Made by a program: the position numbers and the translations under genes
The notes under the pieces: model-generated
What the model was told of the DNA's origin: nothing
Seen by the model: the letters and a program-made list of their open reading frames with translations, nothing else
Databases searched by the model: none
Shown here: in pieces, positions 17,048 to 24,762 of the stretch
Numbering within the stretch: position 1 is the stretch's first letter
Layout: each line of letters opens with the position of its first letter
Source of the DNA: Ponticaulis sp.
GTDB taxonomy: Bacteria; Pseudomonadota; Alphaproteobacteria; Caulobacterales; Hyphomonadaceae
NCBI GenBank assembly: GCA_002701295.1
Contig: NZUJ01000057.1
Span: 1-34,826 of the forward strand
Direction of reading: 5' to 3'
DNA: 34,826 nt

Positions 17048-17311
17048 ATGATTTCTACGAACTCATCAATTGATTGTCGGGGCCTTTCAGGGGTTTTGAC
17101 TGTTCTACGTGTCAAACAGGCAGTGGTCGATCGCAAGTGCGACAGTCCGAGCCTGACAGTGGTTGTCGACCAAAACTGCAATTGCGGTCAATTCGACGGC
17201 GTTTTCGGCAAGGATGACTGTGAGGTCTGCTTCCTCAATTATGGGGAAGGCGACGTGCCAGCTCATATTATCGACGCAATGAGTTCTCAGACGAAGTCCA
17301 TTCATGTCTGA
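17048..17311 (+). CDS. Degenerate TusA-like small protein, Cys-rich
   Basis: This 87-residue protein has an AGGAG ribosome site at 17033-17037. The IDCRGL opening, the following VLRVKQAV helix, the VVVDQNC strand and QFDGVFGKDDCEV match the TusA/SirA (YeeD) fold. TusA has the sulfur-carrying CPxP right after the RGL turn; here the aligned residues are Gly-Val-Leu-Thr, so the persulfide cysteine is missing. Instead there are paired cysteines C44/C46 and C58/C61, which could bind a metal or form disulfides. The stop overlaps the decarboxylase start by 8 bp, so the two are probably made together. I do not know a described function for this form. Confidence 0.7.
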   Translation: MISTNSSIDCRGLSGVLTVLRVKQAVVDRKCDSPSLTVVVDQNCNCGQFDGVFGKDDCEVCFLNYGEGDVPAHIIDAMSSQTKSIHV

Positions 17312-18563
17312 CACAGATTTGCTATCTCCCTCGCTTGAGGGAGAAACTCCCCATCAGGAGATTTCAAAGACCTGGTGGAACCGGCCTGACCTTTCTTATG
17401 ATGAATCGGGGCGGCTGAAACTCGGCGCTTGTGATCTTGACGCGTTGGCCCGTCGGTTCGGGACGCCAACATACGTCATCAGAGCGCCGCGTGTCGTCGA
17501 AAAGCTCAAGCAAATTCATGCAGCGCTGGACGCTGCAGGCGTCACACATCGCATTTACTACGCCATCAAAGCCAATCGGACTGTGCAACTACTGACCTAT
17601 CTTGCAGGCCAGGGGCTTTGTGGAGCAGATGTCTGTTCACCAGAAGAAATGCGTCACGCAATTTCGTGCGGTTTCCCGGAGGATCAGATTTCCTTTACGG
17701 GTACCTCATTGAGCGCCACAGATATCGAGCAGATTTCAAGATTTTCGGACCTGTCATTTAATCCGGACTCGCTGAATGCCCTGAAGAAAATTGGCAAACT
17801 AAAGCCCGGAAGCGAAGTCGGTATCCGCATCAATCCAGACATCGGCATCGGATATGCTGGCAATGATATGCTACAATACAGCGGCAATGCGCCGACAAAA
17901 TTTGGCATTTATCTCGACCGGATAGCCGAGGCGAAAGAAATCGCCAAAACCTATGGCCTCAAGATTGTTCGTATTCATTTTCATGCCGGTTGCGGCTATC
18001 TGGATCGCGAACTCAGCCAGCTATCGCGTGTCCTCGACGTCAGTCGCAAATTCCTCGATCAGCTGCCCGATGTTCGGGAAGTGAATATCGGTGGCGGACT
18101 GGGCGTGCCCCACAACGCAAACGATAAGTCACTTGATCTCGACAAGTGGGCCAGCGTCATCGCCAACGCTTTCGAGGGACGAAACCTCACGATTGCCATC
18201 GAACCTGGTGACTTTCTTGTCAAAGATTCCGGCATACTTCTGACGAGCGTGACTTATCAGGAGACGCGCAAATCCGTCGAATATCTCGGGCTCGATGCAG
18301 GCTTCAATCTGGCCATGGAGCCCGCTTTCTACAGCCTGCCATGCGAACCTGTTTGCGCTGTGATGAAGCCAGGAGACTGGACCAATTACACACTTGTCGG
18401 CAACGTCAATGAAGCGCTTGATAAGTGGGCGGAAAATCACCCCATGTCGCCTGTAGATGAGGGCGATATTGTCGCGCTTCTGAACGCAGGCGGGTACGCG
18501 TCTTCAATGCGGTCCAGTCATTGCATGAGAGGCGATGTACGAGAGGTTCTGCTTCTCGAATAA
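17304..18563 (+). CDS. Fold-type III PLP decarboxylase (Orn/DAP/Arg group 2), proposed S-methylmethionine decarboxylase
   Basis: This 419-residue member of the alanine-racemase-fold decarboxylases (ODC, LysA, SpeA) has Lys89 in YYAIKANR forming the Schiff base. HFHAGCGY and NIGGGLGVP (261-269) build the cofactor pocket, and the C-terminal beta domain ends with NAGGYASSMRSSH. Two key residues differ. The EPGR motif reads EPGD (300-303), and the catalytic-Cys motif GPxCESxD reads GNVNEALD (366-373), giving Asn369 in place of Cys. This argues against diaminopimelate or ornithine as substrate. With mmtN immediately downstream, decarboxylation of the sulfonium amino acid S-methylmethionine to DMSP-amine is proposed. 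Confidence 0.82.
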   Translation: MSDTDLLSPSLEGETPHQEISKTWWNRPDLSYDESGRLKLGACDLDALARRFGTPTYVIRAPRVVEKLKQIHAALDAAGVTHRIYYAIKANRTVQLLTYLAGQGLCGADVCSPEEMRHAISCGFPEDQISFTGTSLSATDIEQISRFSDLSFNPDSLNALKKIGKLKPGSEVGIRINPDIGIGYAGNDMLQYSGNAPTKFGIYLDRIAEAKEIAKTYGLKIVRIHFHAGCGYLDRELSQLSRVLDVSRKFLDQLPDVREVNIGGGLGVPHNANDKSLDLDKWASVIANAFEGRNLTIAIEPGDFLVKDSGILLTSVTYQETRKSVEYLGLDAGFNLAMEPAFYSLPCEPVCAVMKPGDWTNYTLVGNVNEALDKWAENHPMSPVDEGDIVALLNAGGYASSMRSSHCMRGDVREVLLLE

Positions 18564-18631
18564 CCCCATTCTAAACATCCATCACATTCAGAATACACAA
18601 CAGCCTTCGGGCCGATCGGAAAGGACTATTC

Positions 18632-19552
18632 ATGCAGACCTCCAGCGCCACCAAATCTGGCAGAGCGAAGGAAGACGGTAGAATAGTGCCGGATCGGCCA
18701 GATTTCGCATTTGATCCGACCGACCCTTGGACGTTGACCTTTCAGAAAGGGCTCGAAGCCGCGAAGCTTGAGGGGAAGACGGTTTATGAAGTCGGCGTGG
18801 GTACGGGTATCAACGTCGCTTTCCTTTTAAGAATGTGCGGCGCTAAAACCGTGTATGGAAGTGACCTTGATGCGCGGTTGCCTGACCTCGCCGAGAAAAA
18901 CGTCAAAGATCTTGTTGCAAAAGAGGCTGAGCAATTTCGTCCCATCAAAGGGTCTGTCAGCCTGATTGACTCAGATCAGGCCAGAGCCGCTGTGAAAGAC
19001 TCTGACGTCGTGATCGCCTGTCTGCCACAGGTCGGCGATCCGCATGACAGCCGTGTCACCGCATTCAGAAATGCTCAGAAAGCTCCATTGGCTGAAGGGA
19101 CTGGGAAGGGCCCCGCAGAAGACCACGTCGCCCATTATTATCCCTGGGCCATGTTTGATGATTATCCCTATAATTCAGTGGGCCTCGGACTGAATGAGGC
19201 ACTGCTACGTCAGGTCAGAACGGAAGCGCCGAAGGCTGAGTTGATCATGAACTTCGGAGCCAGAATTGGCACGGATATCCTGTTCGATTTCTTCAAGTCC
19301 AATGGGTATGAACCCGAAAAGATCTCTAGCATGATCGTGCGTCAGCATGCTGGCACCGATATTTCCTTTTTCGTCGCGCTGGAACGCGCGCTCATGGGAA
19401 CCGGCGTGGAAAGTGAATTCGCCTGTCGCTTTTACTCAGATGAAGACGGGACGCAAAACCTCTCCGCTTGCGAAGCGCAGGATTTGCTTACAGCTGACGC
19501 AAAGACCCCAATCTTTCACGAAGTCTGCACGATCCACGCAAAGCCGGTTTGA
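18632..19552 (+). CDS. mmtN: SAM-dependent methionine S-methyltransferase, MmtN-like
   Basis: This 306-residue class I methyltransferase has SAM motif I VYEVGVGTGIN (51-61) and the acidic end of strand 2, SDLD (77-80). The rest matches my memory of the N-terminal domain of plant methionine S-methyltransferase and bacterial MmtN: IACLPQVGDPHD (128-138), GLGLNEALL (184-192), IMNFGARIGTDIL (205-217), RQHAGTDISFFVALE (237-251) and the C-terminal FHEVCTIHAKP. It lacks the aminotransferase-like C-terminal half of the plant protein, as MmtN does. The product would be S-methylmethionine, the first committed intermediate of one DMSP route. GGAAAGGA at 18618-18625 supports the start; 68 bp separates it from the decarboxylase gene. 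Confidence 0.8.
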   Translation: MQTSSATKSGRAKEDGRIVPDRPDFAFDPTDPWTLTFQKGLEAAKLEGKTVYEVGVGTGINVAFLLRMCGAKTVYGSDLDARLPDLAEKNVKDLVAKEAEQFRPIKGSVSLIDSDQARAAVKDSDVVIACLPQVGDPHDSRVTAFRNAQKAPLAEGTGKGPAEDHVAHYYPWAMFDDYPYNSVGLGLNEALLRQVRTEAPKAELIMNFGARIGTDILFDFFKSNGYEPEKISSMIVRQHAGTDISFFVALERALMGTGVESEFACRFYSDEDGTQNLSACEAQDLLTADAKTPIFHEVCTIHAKPV

Positions 19553-19573
19553 TATCGGAAGCTGGCGTTCTTT

Positions 19574-20998
19574 CTAATATGCGATCATGACATGTCGCAC
19601 GAGGGTATAATCTTCGAGCGAATACATGGACAGATCTTTGCCATATCCGGATTGTTTCAATCCGCCATGAGGCAATTCATTCGTCATGACAAAGTGCGTA
19701 TTCACCCAGGTGGTGCCATACCGCAGGACTTCCGCCGCACGCATGGCCGTTGAGACATCGGACGTCCAGACAGAAGCAGCCAGTCCGTAAGGGCTGTCAT
19801 TTGCCCAATCCAGAACAGGGTCGTCATCCGTGAACCGCGTGACCGAAACGACCGGCCCGAAAACTTCCTTGCGAACGATCTCATCCTGCTGCAGTGCCCC
19901 GGCGATGATGGTGGGCTTATAGTAGAAACCGGGGCCTTCGGGCGCTGAACCACCCGTTACAATCTCAATATGGTCTGACGCAGCAGCTCGTTCGACGAAC
20001 CCAGAGACCCGGTCACGGTGGACACCGGAAATCAGCGGCGGGATTTCATTTTTGGTGTCGTCATCGTCATTGTAAACAATGCTGTCTGCGGCAGACGCTA
20101 AATCAGCCACCAACTTTTCATAGATCCGGTCTGATGCATAAATCCGGCAGGCGGCTGTGCAGTCTTGCCCTGCATTATAAAAGCTGTGTGATTTAAGCCC
20201 TGTCACGACCGCCTCGAGATCAGCGTCATCATAGACGATCACGGGCGCCTTGCCGCCAAGTTCAAGATGCGTGCGCTTGATCGTTGCCTCTGCGGCCTCG
20301 ATGGCTTTCTTACCGGTTCCGATGGAACCCGTAATCGAAATCATGTCGACTTCGGGATGATTGATAAGTTGACTGCCAACGGTTGCGCCGCGCCCCACCA
20401 CAACATTCACCACCCCCTCTGGCAGAATTTCGCTGAGGATTTTGCCAAAGGCCAGCGCGGTCATCGGCGTACCTTCAGATGGCTTCAATACGACCGTATT
20501 TCCGCCAGCCAGCGCAGGTGCGAGCTTCCAGGCCATCATCATCAGAGGGTAGTTCCAGGGCGCAATCGAGGCGACCACACCGATGGCATCACGCCGCACC
20601 ATACTGGTATGACCTTCAAGATAATTACCGGCGACCATTCCCTTCATGTTGCGGACGGCAGATGCGAAAAATCGAAAGCAGTCTGCCGTATAAGGGATTT
20701 CCATCGTTCGCATTTCATTGATCGGCTTTCCGCAATTCAGCGCTTCCAGCTGGCTCAGCTCCTCAACTTTGGCCTCCATCGCATCCGCGATTTTCAGGAG
20801 AAGCTCTGAACGTTCTCCTGGCGTTGTCCTTGACCAGCTGTCGAAAGCCTTTCGGGCAGAACGAACTGCACGATCAACCTGATCAGGACTGGCTTCCGGC
20901 TGGGTGTAGATGATTTCGCCATTTCGAGGATTGATGATGGGCTCCAGAAACTCTGTACCGGCTTCGAAATTCGATCCGATCAGCATGCGTGTTTCCAT
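19574..20998 (-). CDS. Aldehyde dehydrogenase, betaine-/aminobutyraldehyde type; proposed DMSP-aldehyde dehydrogenase
   Basis: This 474-residue NAD(P)-dependent aldehyde dehydrogenase has Asn149 in APWNYPL, Lys172 in LKPSEGTP, the general base Glu246 in ELGGK and the nucleophile Cys280 in [11 protein letters not shown]. The sequence resembles gamma-aminobutyraldehyde and betaine aldehyde dehydrogenases. Betaine aldehyde dehydrogenases are known to accept DMSP-aldehyde. The frame is open 32 codons upstream, but AGGAGG five bases before the METRMLIG codon fixes the start at 20998. It converges on mmtN with 21 bp between the stops, and diverges from the oxygenase gene at 21268. Final oxidation of 3-dimethylsulfoniopropionaldehyde to DMSP is inferred from context. 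Confidence 0.85.
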   Translation of the reverse strand: METRMLIGSNFEAGTEFLEPIINPRNGEIIYTQPEASPDQVDRAVRSARKAFDSWSRTTPGERSELLLKIADAMEAKVEELSQLEALNCGKPINEMRTMEIPYTADCFRFFASAVRNMKGMVAGNYLEGHTSMVRRDAIGVVASIAPWNYPLMMMAWKLAPALAGGNTVVLKPSEGTPMTALAFGKILSEILPEGVVNVVVGRGATVGSQLINHPEVDMISITGSIGTGKKAIEAAEATIKRTHLELGGKAPVIVYDDADLEAVVTGLKSHSFYNAGQDCTAACRIYASDRIYEKLVADLASAADSIVYNDDDDTKNEIPPLISGVHRDRVSGFVERAAASDHIEIVTGGSAPEGPGFYYKPTIIAGALQQDEIVRKEVFGPVVSVTRFTDDDPVLDWANDSPYGLAASVWTSDVSTAMRAAEVLRYGTTWVNTHFVMTNELPHGGLKQSGYGKDLSMYSLEDYTLVRHVMIAY

Positions 20999-21117
20999 GA
21001 AGGCCTCCTGATTGCTCTGCTTCCGCTCTGTTCCAACATGCCGGATGCACAGTTGCAATGAAAGCCGCTCAACGCACCTCTCACCATGCGTCACTGGGCA
21101 TTTCTTGAGCGATCAGA

Positions 21118-21140
21118 CCTTTGTGTTTCCGGCACAAAGG
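21118..21140. promoter_or_regulatory. Perfect inverted repeat between divergent aldehyde dehydrogenase and oxygenase genes
   Basis: The 8-bp arms CCTTTGTG and CACAAAGG are separated by 7 nt, in the middle of the 269-bp divergent intergenic region. The symmetry is what a dimeric repressor or activator would bind, and the position could serve both promoters. No local regulator gene pairs with it. Confidence 0.45.
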
Positions 21141-21267
21141 AGTTTGCGCTGTTCCCAATCAGAAATTGGTGAAGCGAGTGCGATTGTACTCGCCGCCAAC
21201 CCGTGATGCCGAACACAGGATAGAGTTCTGACGCAAAACCGTTACCGGATCCGTCTAGGAAGAGGCT

Positions 21268-21921
21268 ATGACGACTACCGATACGCCCTCACAAAAAGCA
21301 GTCATCCATAGCCTTTTCGCCATTCCCCTGATGTCGATTCCGGGTTTTGCGAATGCGTCTATGATAGACCAGCTTCTGGAGAGCTTCTCAAAGTCCAGGT
21401 TCCAATCGAATTCTCACCATGCCGCGCTGTCGCATTCTTCCATGCTCGGCGCGGATGAGCTGTCAGAACTCTCTCGTCTGATTCCAGGCCTGGATGATCA
21501 TCTAAGGGTTTTCGGCGAACAACTATTCGGTGAACGCCTCTTATGGCAGATCAAGGAAGCCTGGTTTAATCGCCTTGAGCACGGCGGTGTTCAGCATGAT
21601 CATATCCATGCGAACAGCTTTGTGTCCGGGGTGCTTTATCTGTCTGATTCAGACCAAAGCGCAAATCCGGTATTTCATCGGCCATCAGGTGGTGCAGAGT
21701 TCGTGTTTTCGAATTTTCACGCTGAAAGCATGGTAACGCCCTATAACGCGGCACGATGGCAGCTTCCAAAAATCTCCGCAGGAGACCTTATCCTCTTCCC
21801 AAGCTACCTCCGGCATGGCGTTCCTATGAATAACGGAAGCAGCCGGCTCAGTCTGGCGTTTAATGCCATACCAAACCGGCTGAACTCATGGGGCTATGAA
21901 ATTCAGTTTTCTGAGGCCTGA
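21268..21921 (+). CDS. Putative 2OG-Fe(II) oxygenase (TIGR02466-like)
   Basis: This 217-residue protein has the cupin-like core of small prolyl-hydroxylase-related oxygenases. HDHIHANSFVSGVLYL (110-125) carries the first metal-ligand region, and LILFPSYLRHGVPMN (174-188) carries the distal His183, followed by SRLSLAFNAIPN with Arg193 for 2-oxoglutarate. The first ligand pair is not a textbook HxD, so activity is probable rather than certain. AGGAAGAGG (21257-21265) precedes the ATG. It is transcribed away from the aldehyde dehydrogenase and its stop is only 3 bp from the end of the convergent PHP gene. The substrate is unknown; shared control with the DMSP-type genes is possible. Confidence 0.7.
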   Translation: MTTTDTPSQKAVIHSLFAIPLMSIPGFANASMIDQLLESFSKSRFQSNSHHAALSHSSMLGADELSELSRLIPGLDDHLRVFGEQLFGERLLWQIKEAWFNRLEHGGVQHDHIHANSFVSGVLYLSDSDQSANPVFHRPSGGAEFVFSNFHAESMVTPYNAARWQLPKISAGDLILFPSYLRHGVPMNNGSSRLSLAFNAIPNRLNSWGYEIQFSEA

Positions 21922-21924
21922 AAC

Positions 21925-23061
21925 CTATTCCGGCACATCAGCAGAAAACGCCAGTTCCAGGCTTCTGCGCGAACCGACCTGCGTATTCATCACCTCAAAT
22001 TTCAGGTCGAGAGTCGAGACAGGTTCAGCGCCTGTCCGAACCTGCAGAGTGAAGCGGCCGTCGCGCTCGACGCGAACCACGTCGCTGACATTCTGAAAGG
22101 TCTCTTCGCTCGTATTGCGAAGCGTGAAGTTCACCGGGCAGTTATTTACAATATCGACCGGAAGGACGGTGGTATTCTCTGGATAGGGTTTTGCCTCCAG
22201 CGTCAGGCAAGCCCGAACAACTTTCTCAACATTCTCTGCCCCACCCATGAGATCATCATAGGACCATGCGACTGTGTGGCCATCGAATAGCGCTTGCTTC
22301 ATGGCTTCCGGTGTGCGCTCGTCAGCCAGGATCAGGCTCATCGGGCGATGACCGCCGCTGCCGGCATTGTGCGTCCAATCTACGAGGCCGTGGATGTCAG
22401 AGGTACCCAGAACGGTCAGATCATACTGAAACGCCAGCTCCAGCGCTTCCTCAGAGTGGCCGTCGAGCGTACCATTCACCACCTCGATCCCATGGATCAA
22501 CCCGCTTTCAATCAGCTCAATCAGCTCATCTGACAATCGGGCAACACCATCGGGCTGATGAGGAATCCAGTTCGGGTGGTTGACGAACACAAAGCCGTTC
22601 TGATCGTTAGCCGCCTTCAGCGCATCTTCGACATCACTTGTGAGCAGTGCGTTGGCGTCGTCCAGAAACACAGCATTGATGTGGCCATACGGTTGGCGAC
22701 GACTGACTTCAGCACCATTAATAACCATCAACCCCTGACCGCCCGAGCGAACAAGTGATTCAACCGCGACCTCATAAGATCGGTTGCGATCCGGGTTGGG
22801 AATGTCCGCTTCTTTCGGCTGAGCCTCAAGATGCTCTGTCACTGCGAGCAGCTCTAGTCCATCACGTTGCGCCTCCTCAACACGGATGCTCGGCCACACC
22901 GCACCATCAGAAAAAACACTGTGTGTGTGCAGGTCAGCGGCGAGGATAAATCCGCCATCAAGCGTCTGCGGAAATTCTATCAGGCGGTCGTCATGAGCGG
23001 TTGCTGGCGAACTAACTGCGGCAGCTGTCGCGGCAATCATTGGAAGGCTTTTCAAATACAT
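21925..23061 (-). CDS. Secreted PHP-domain metal-dependent phosphoesterase
   Basis: This 378-residue protein has a signal peptide (cleavage near ATAHDD, about residue 22). Its PHP domain shows all usual metal motifs: ADLHTHSVFSDG (42-53), TEHLE (75-79), NGAEVS (115-120), NHPNW (161-165) and SDIHG (221-225). A beta-rich C-terminal part from about residue 290 (PVDIVNNCPVNFTLRN) may be an immunoglobulin-like domain. PHP enzymes cleave phosphoesters with two or three metals; an exported one fits nutrient phosphate release. AGGAG lies 9 nt before the start. The PhoD-like gene directly upstream on the same strand is 34 bp away, so the two are likely co-transcribed. Confidence 0.82.
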   Translation of the reverse strand: MYLKSLPMIAATAAAVSSPATAHDDRLIEFPQTLDGGFILAADLHTHSVFSDGAVWPSIRVEEAQRDGLELLAVTEHLEAQPKEADIPNPDRNRSYEVAVESLVRSGGQGLMVINGAEVSRRQPYGHINAVFLDDANALLTSDVEDALKAANDQNGFVFVNHPNWIPHQPDGVARLSDELIELIESGLIHGIEVVNGTLDGHSEEALELAFQYDLTVLGTSDIHGLVDWTHNAGSGGHRPMSLILADERTPEAMKQALFDGHTVAWSYDDLMGGAENVEKVVRACLTLEAKPYPENTTVLPVDIVNNCPVNFTLRNTSEETFQNVSDVVRVERDGRFTLQVRTGAEPVSTLDLKFEVMNTQVGSRRSLELAFSADVPE

Positions 23062-23095
23062 GGGGCAGTCTCCTGTTCAGGAAGGCAAGGTCGGA

Positions 23096-24634
23096 TCACA
23101 TGTCCTGGAGTTTGAATTCGGCGTCGGTGAGCACAGAGGACGCAGGATCGGCAGGGTTCTGTACGTGCCGAAACGTCGAGGTCCAGTCGCGCTGGTCTGC
23201 CGTAAACCTCAAATATCCCCGGATTTCTCCATTCAGGTATTTCAGATGCGGATTGGCATCACGCGCCTGATCCATTCGGCCATACCAGGGACAGATTGAG
23301 GAGACGGAAGTCGCTGCAAAGTTATGGCCGACCCGGGCCGAAGTCGGGTCATCCGGATTGGCGTGGATGTTAAGTGCCCCGCCCGTGTGCCAATCTCCGC
23401 TAAGGACAATCGGGTTGGCCACATCCTGAGCCATTGCATCAATCAGCCGCTGACGCTGAACCGGATAACCATCCCACTGGTCCATATTCCGGGCCACGCC
23501 CGCCTCCGTGTCGCTATAATTGTAGGGCGCAAACCAAGTCTGCTGGGCGAGAACATTGTATCGCGCATCACTCGTGGCGAGCTGATCCAGCAACCAGGCC
23601 TCTTGTGTCTCGCCGGTCATGCTACGGCCTGGGAAGCTAGCTTCGGCGCATTGCGAAACAGGTATGATGCCGTCACCGCACGCCTGATCGGAGCGATACT
23701 GACGTGTGTCCAGAAGGTTGACCGCTGCCGGGCCAAATCGATACGCGCCATACATTTGCAATTCGCCCCCCGCCCCAGTCAGGCTCGGAGGCAAGTCGAT
23801 TGGCATGTGCTCATAATAGGCCTGCAGAGCCGCCTGCCGACGAAGTGCAAACTCGACACCCGTCTGCTTTTCCGGATCCTGAGGCGTCATGCCCGCCCAG
23901 TTATTGTCGATCTCATGATCGTCCATGGCGACAATCCACGGCGCGGCTGCATGAGCCGCCTGCAGATGCGGATCGGTGCGATAAAGCGCATACCGGTTCC
24001 GATAGTCAAACAGGCTGGTGATTTCGGCACTATTGTGTTGCCGAACAATCTCGAAGTCGAACACATAACCCGCGACGTCGCGAGTGACCGGCCCCATGCT
24101 CTTCGCCGCGCCACCCTCGTAAATATAATCTCCGACGTGGATAACCACGTCAGGTGACCAATCAGCCATATCCCGATAGGCCGCATAATGACCCGTTTCC
24201 CAGGCCTGACAGTTGGCGAGCGCAAGTTTGGCTGAAGGCGCGCTTCGGTCTGTCGTCCGTGTACGGCCCACAGGACTTTCGTCTTGTCCATAATAGAACT
24301 GGTAGAAATATTCCCGACCTGGCTCCAGGCCTTCCAGCCTCAGATGCACCGAATGCGCCTTCATGTGCGAGGTACGCACGAGTCCGGAACGGACTTCCTG
24401 GCGCATGGCGTCATCTCTGCAAACGCGATAGCGAACGTGGCAAATTCCGTCCGGCATCCCTCCGCCCTTCAACGGCTCAGGCGCAAGGCGCGTCCAGAGA
24501 ATGACGCTGGTATCGCGCGGGCAACCAGAGGCAACGCCAAGGGTGAAATGATACTTGTCCGATTGGGTCTGCGACATGGCAGGCAGCCAGAGAGTGGCGC
24601 TTGCGCTGGCGAGGAAGAGGCGTCTGCTGAACAT
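23096..24634 (-). CDS. phoD: PhoD-like alkaline phosphatase/phosphodiesterase, Tat-exported
   Basis: This 512-residue protein has a twin-arginine signal (FSRRLFLASASA, Arg4-Arg5) followed by the PhoD N-terminal beta domain (FTLGVASGCPRDTSVILWTRL). Metallophosphatase motifs are NCQ (141-143), VGDYIYEG (167-174), MDDHEIDNNW (237-246) and LSGDWHTGG near residue 412. PhoD enzymes hydrolyse phosphomono- and diesters in the periplasm or outside the cell, using Ca and Fe. AGGAG sits 9 nt before the ATG. With the adjacent PHP esterase and TonB receptor it forms an outer-layer organophosphate unit; phosphate-starvation control is expected but no clear Pho box was identified. Confidence 0.88.
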   Translation of the reverse strand: MFSRRLFLASASATLWLPAMSQTQSDKYHFTLGVASGCPRDTSVILWTRLAPEPLKGGGMPDGICHVRYRVCRDDAMRQEVRSGLVRTSHMKAHSVHLRLEGLEPGREYFYQFYYGQDESPVGRTRTTDRSAPSAKLALANCQAWETGHYAAYRDMADWSPDVVIHVGDYIYEGGAAKSMGPVTRDVAGYVFDFEIVRQHNSAEITSLFDYRNRYALYRTDPHLQAAHAAAPWIVAMDDHEIDNNWAGMTPQDPEKQTGVEFALRRQAALQAYYEHMPIDLPPSLTGAGGELQMYGAYRFGPAAVNLLDTRQYRSDQACGDGIIPVSQCAEASFPGRSMTGETQEAWLLDQLATSDARYNVLAQQTWFAPYNYSDTEAGVARNMDQWDGYPVQRQRLIDAMAQDVANPIVLSGDWHTGGALNIHANPDDPTSARVGHNFAATSVSSICPWYGRMDQARDANPHLKYLNGEIRGYLRFTADQRDWTSTFRHVQNPADPASSVLTDAEFKLQDM

Positions 24635-24663
24635 GGGCTCTACTCCTGAAAACGGTTAGGAAA

Positions 24664-24702
24664 GATGCCGGTGAGTTCGAGGGGGTACCACTCACCGGCA
24701 TC
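24664..24702. repeat. Long perfect inverted repeat upstream of phoD
   Basis: The 13-nt arms (GATGCCGGTGAGT and its complement at 24690-24702) flank a 13-nt spacer that itself contains GGTACC. It lies 30 bp before the phoD start, within its 5' leader if transcription reads in from the TonB gene. It may be a terminator hairpin, an mRNA stabiliser or an operator. Confidence 0.5.
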
Positions 24703-24722
24703 GGTACTGCCAGTATGAGTAA

Positions 24723-24750
24723 GGCCAGCGACACGCTTGTGACGCTGGCC
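24723..24750 (-). terminator. Hairpin after the TonB receptor gene
   Basis: The 8-bp arms GGCCAGCG/CGCTGGCC plus an inner CAC/GTG pair surround a GCTT loop, 13 bp beyond the receptor stop. A-rich sequence precedes it on the minus strand, and CTCTTTTTC follows it on the plus strand, so it could terminate in either direction. It probably ends the receptor transcript. Confidence 0.55.
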
Positions 24751-24762
24751 TCTTTTTCAACT

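Noticed and set aside
17304..18563. Diaminopimelate decarboxylase (lysA)
   Set aside because: The same fold, but the catalytic Cys and the EPGR Arg are replaced, and the neighbours point to sulfonium metabolism rather than lysine synthesis.
23324..24157. 277-codon plus-strand open frame
   Set aside because: Antisense to phoD, whose motifs and ribosome site are clear; the composition is that of a shadow frame.
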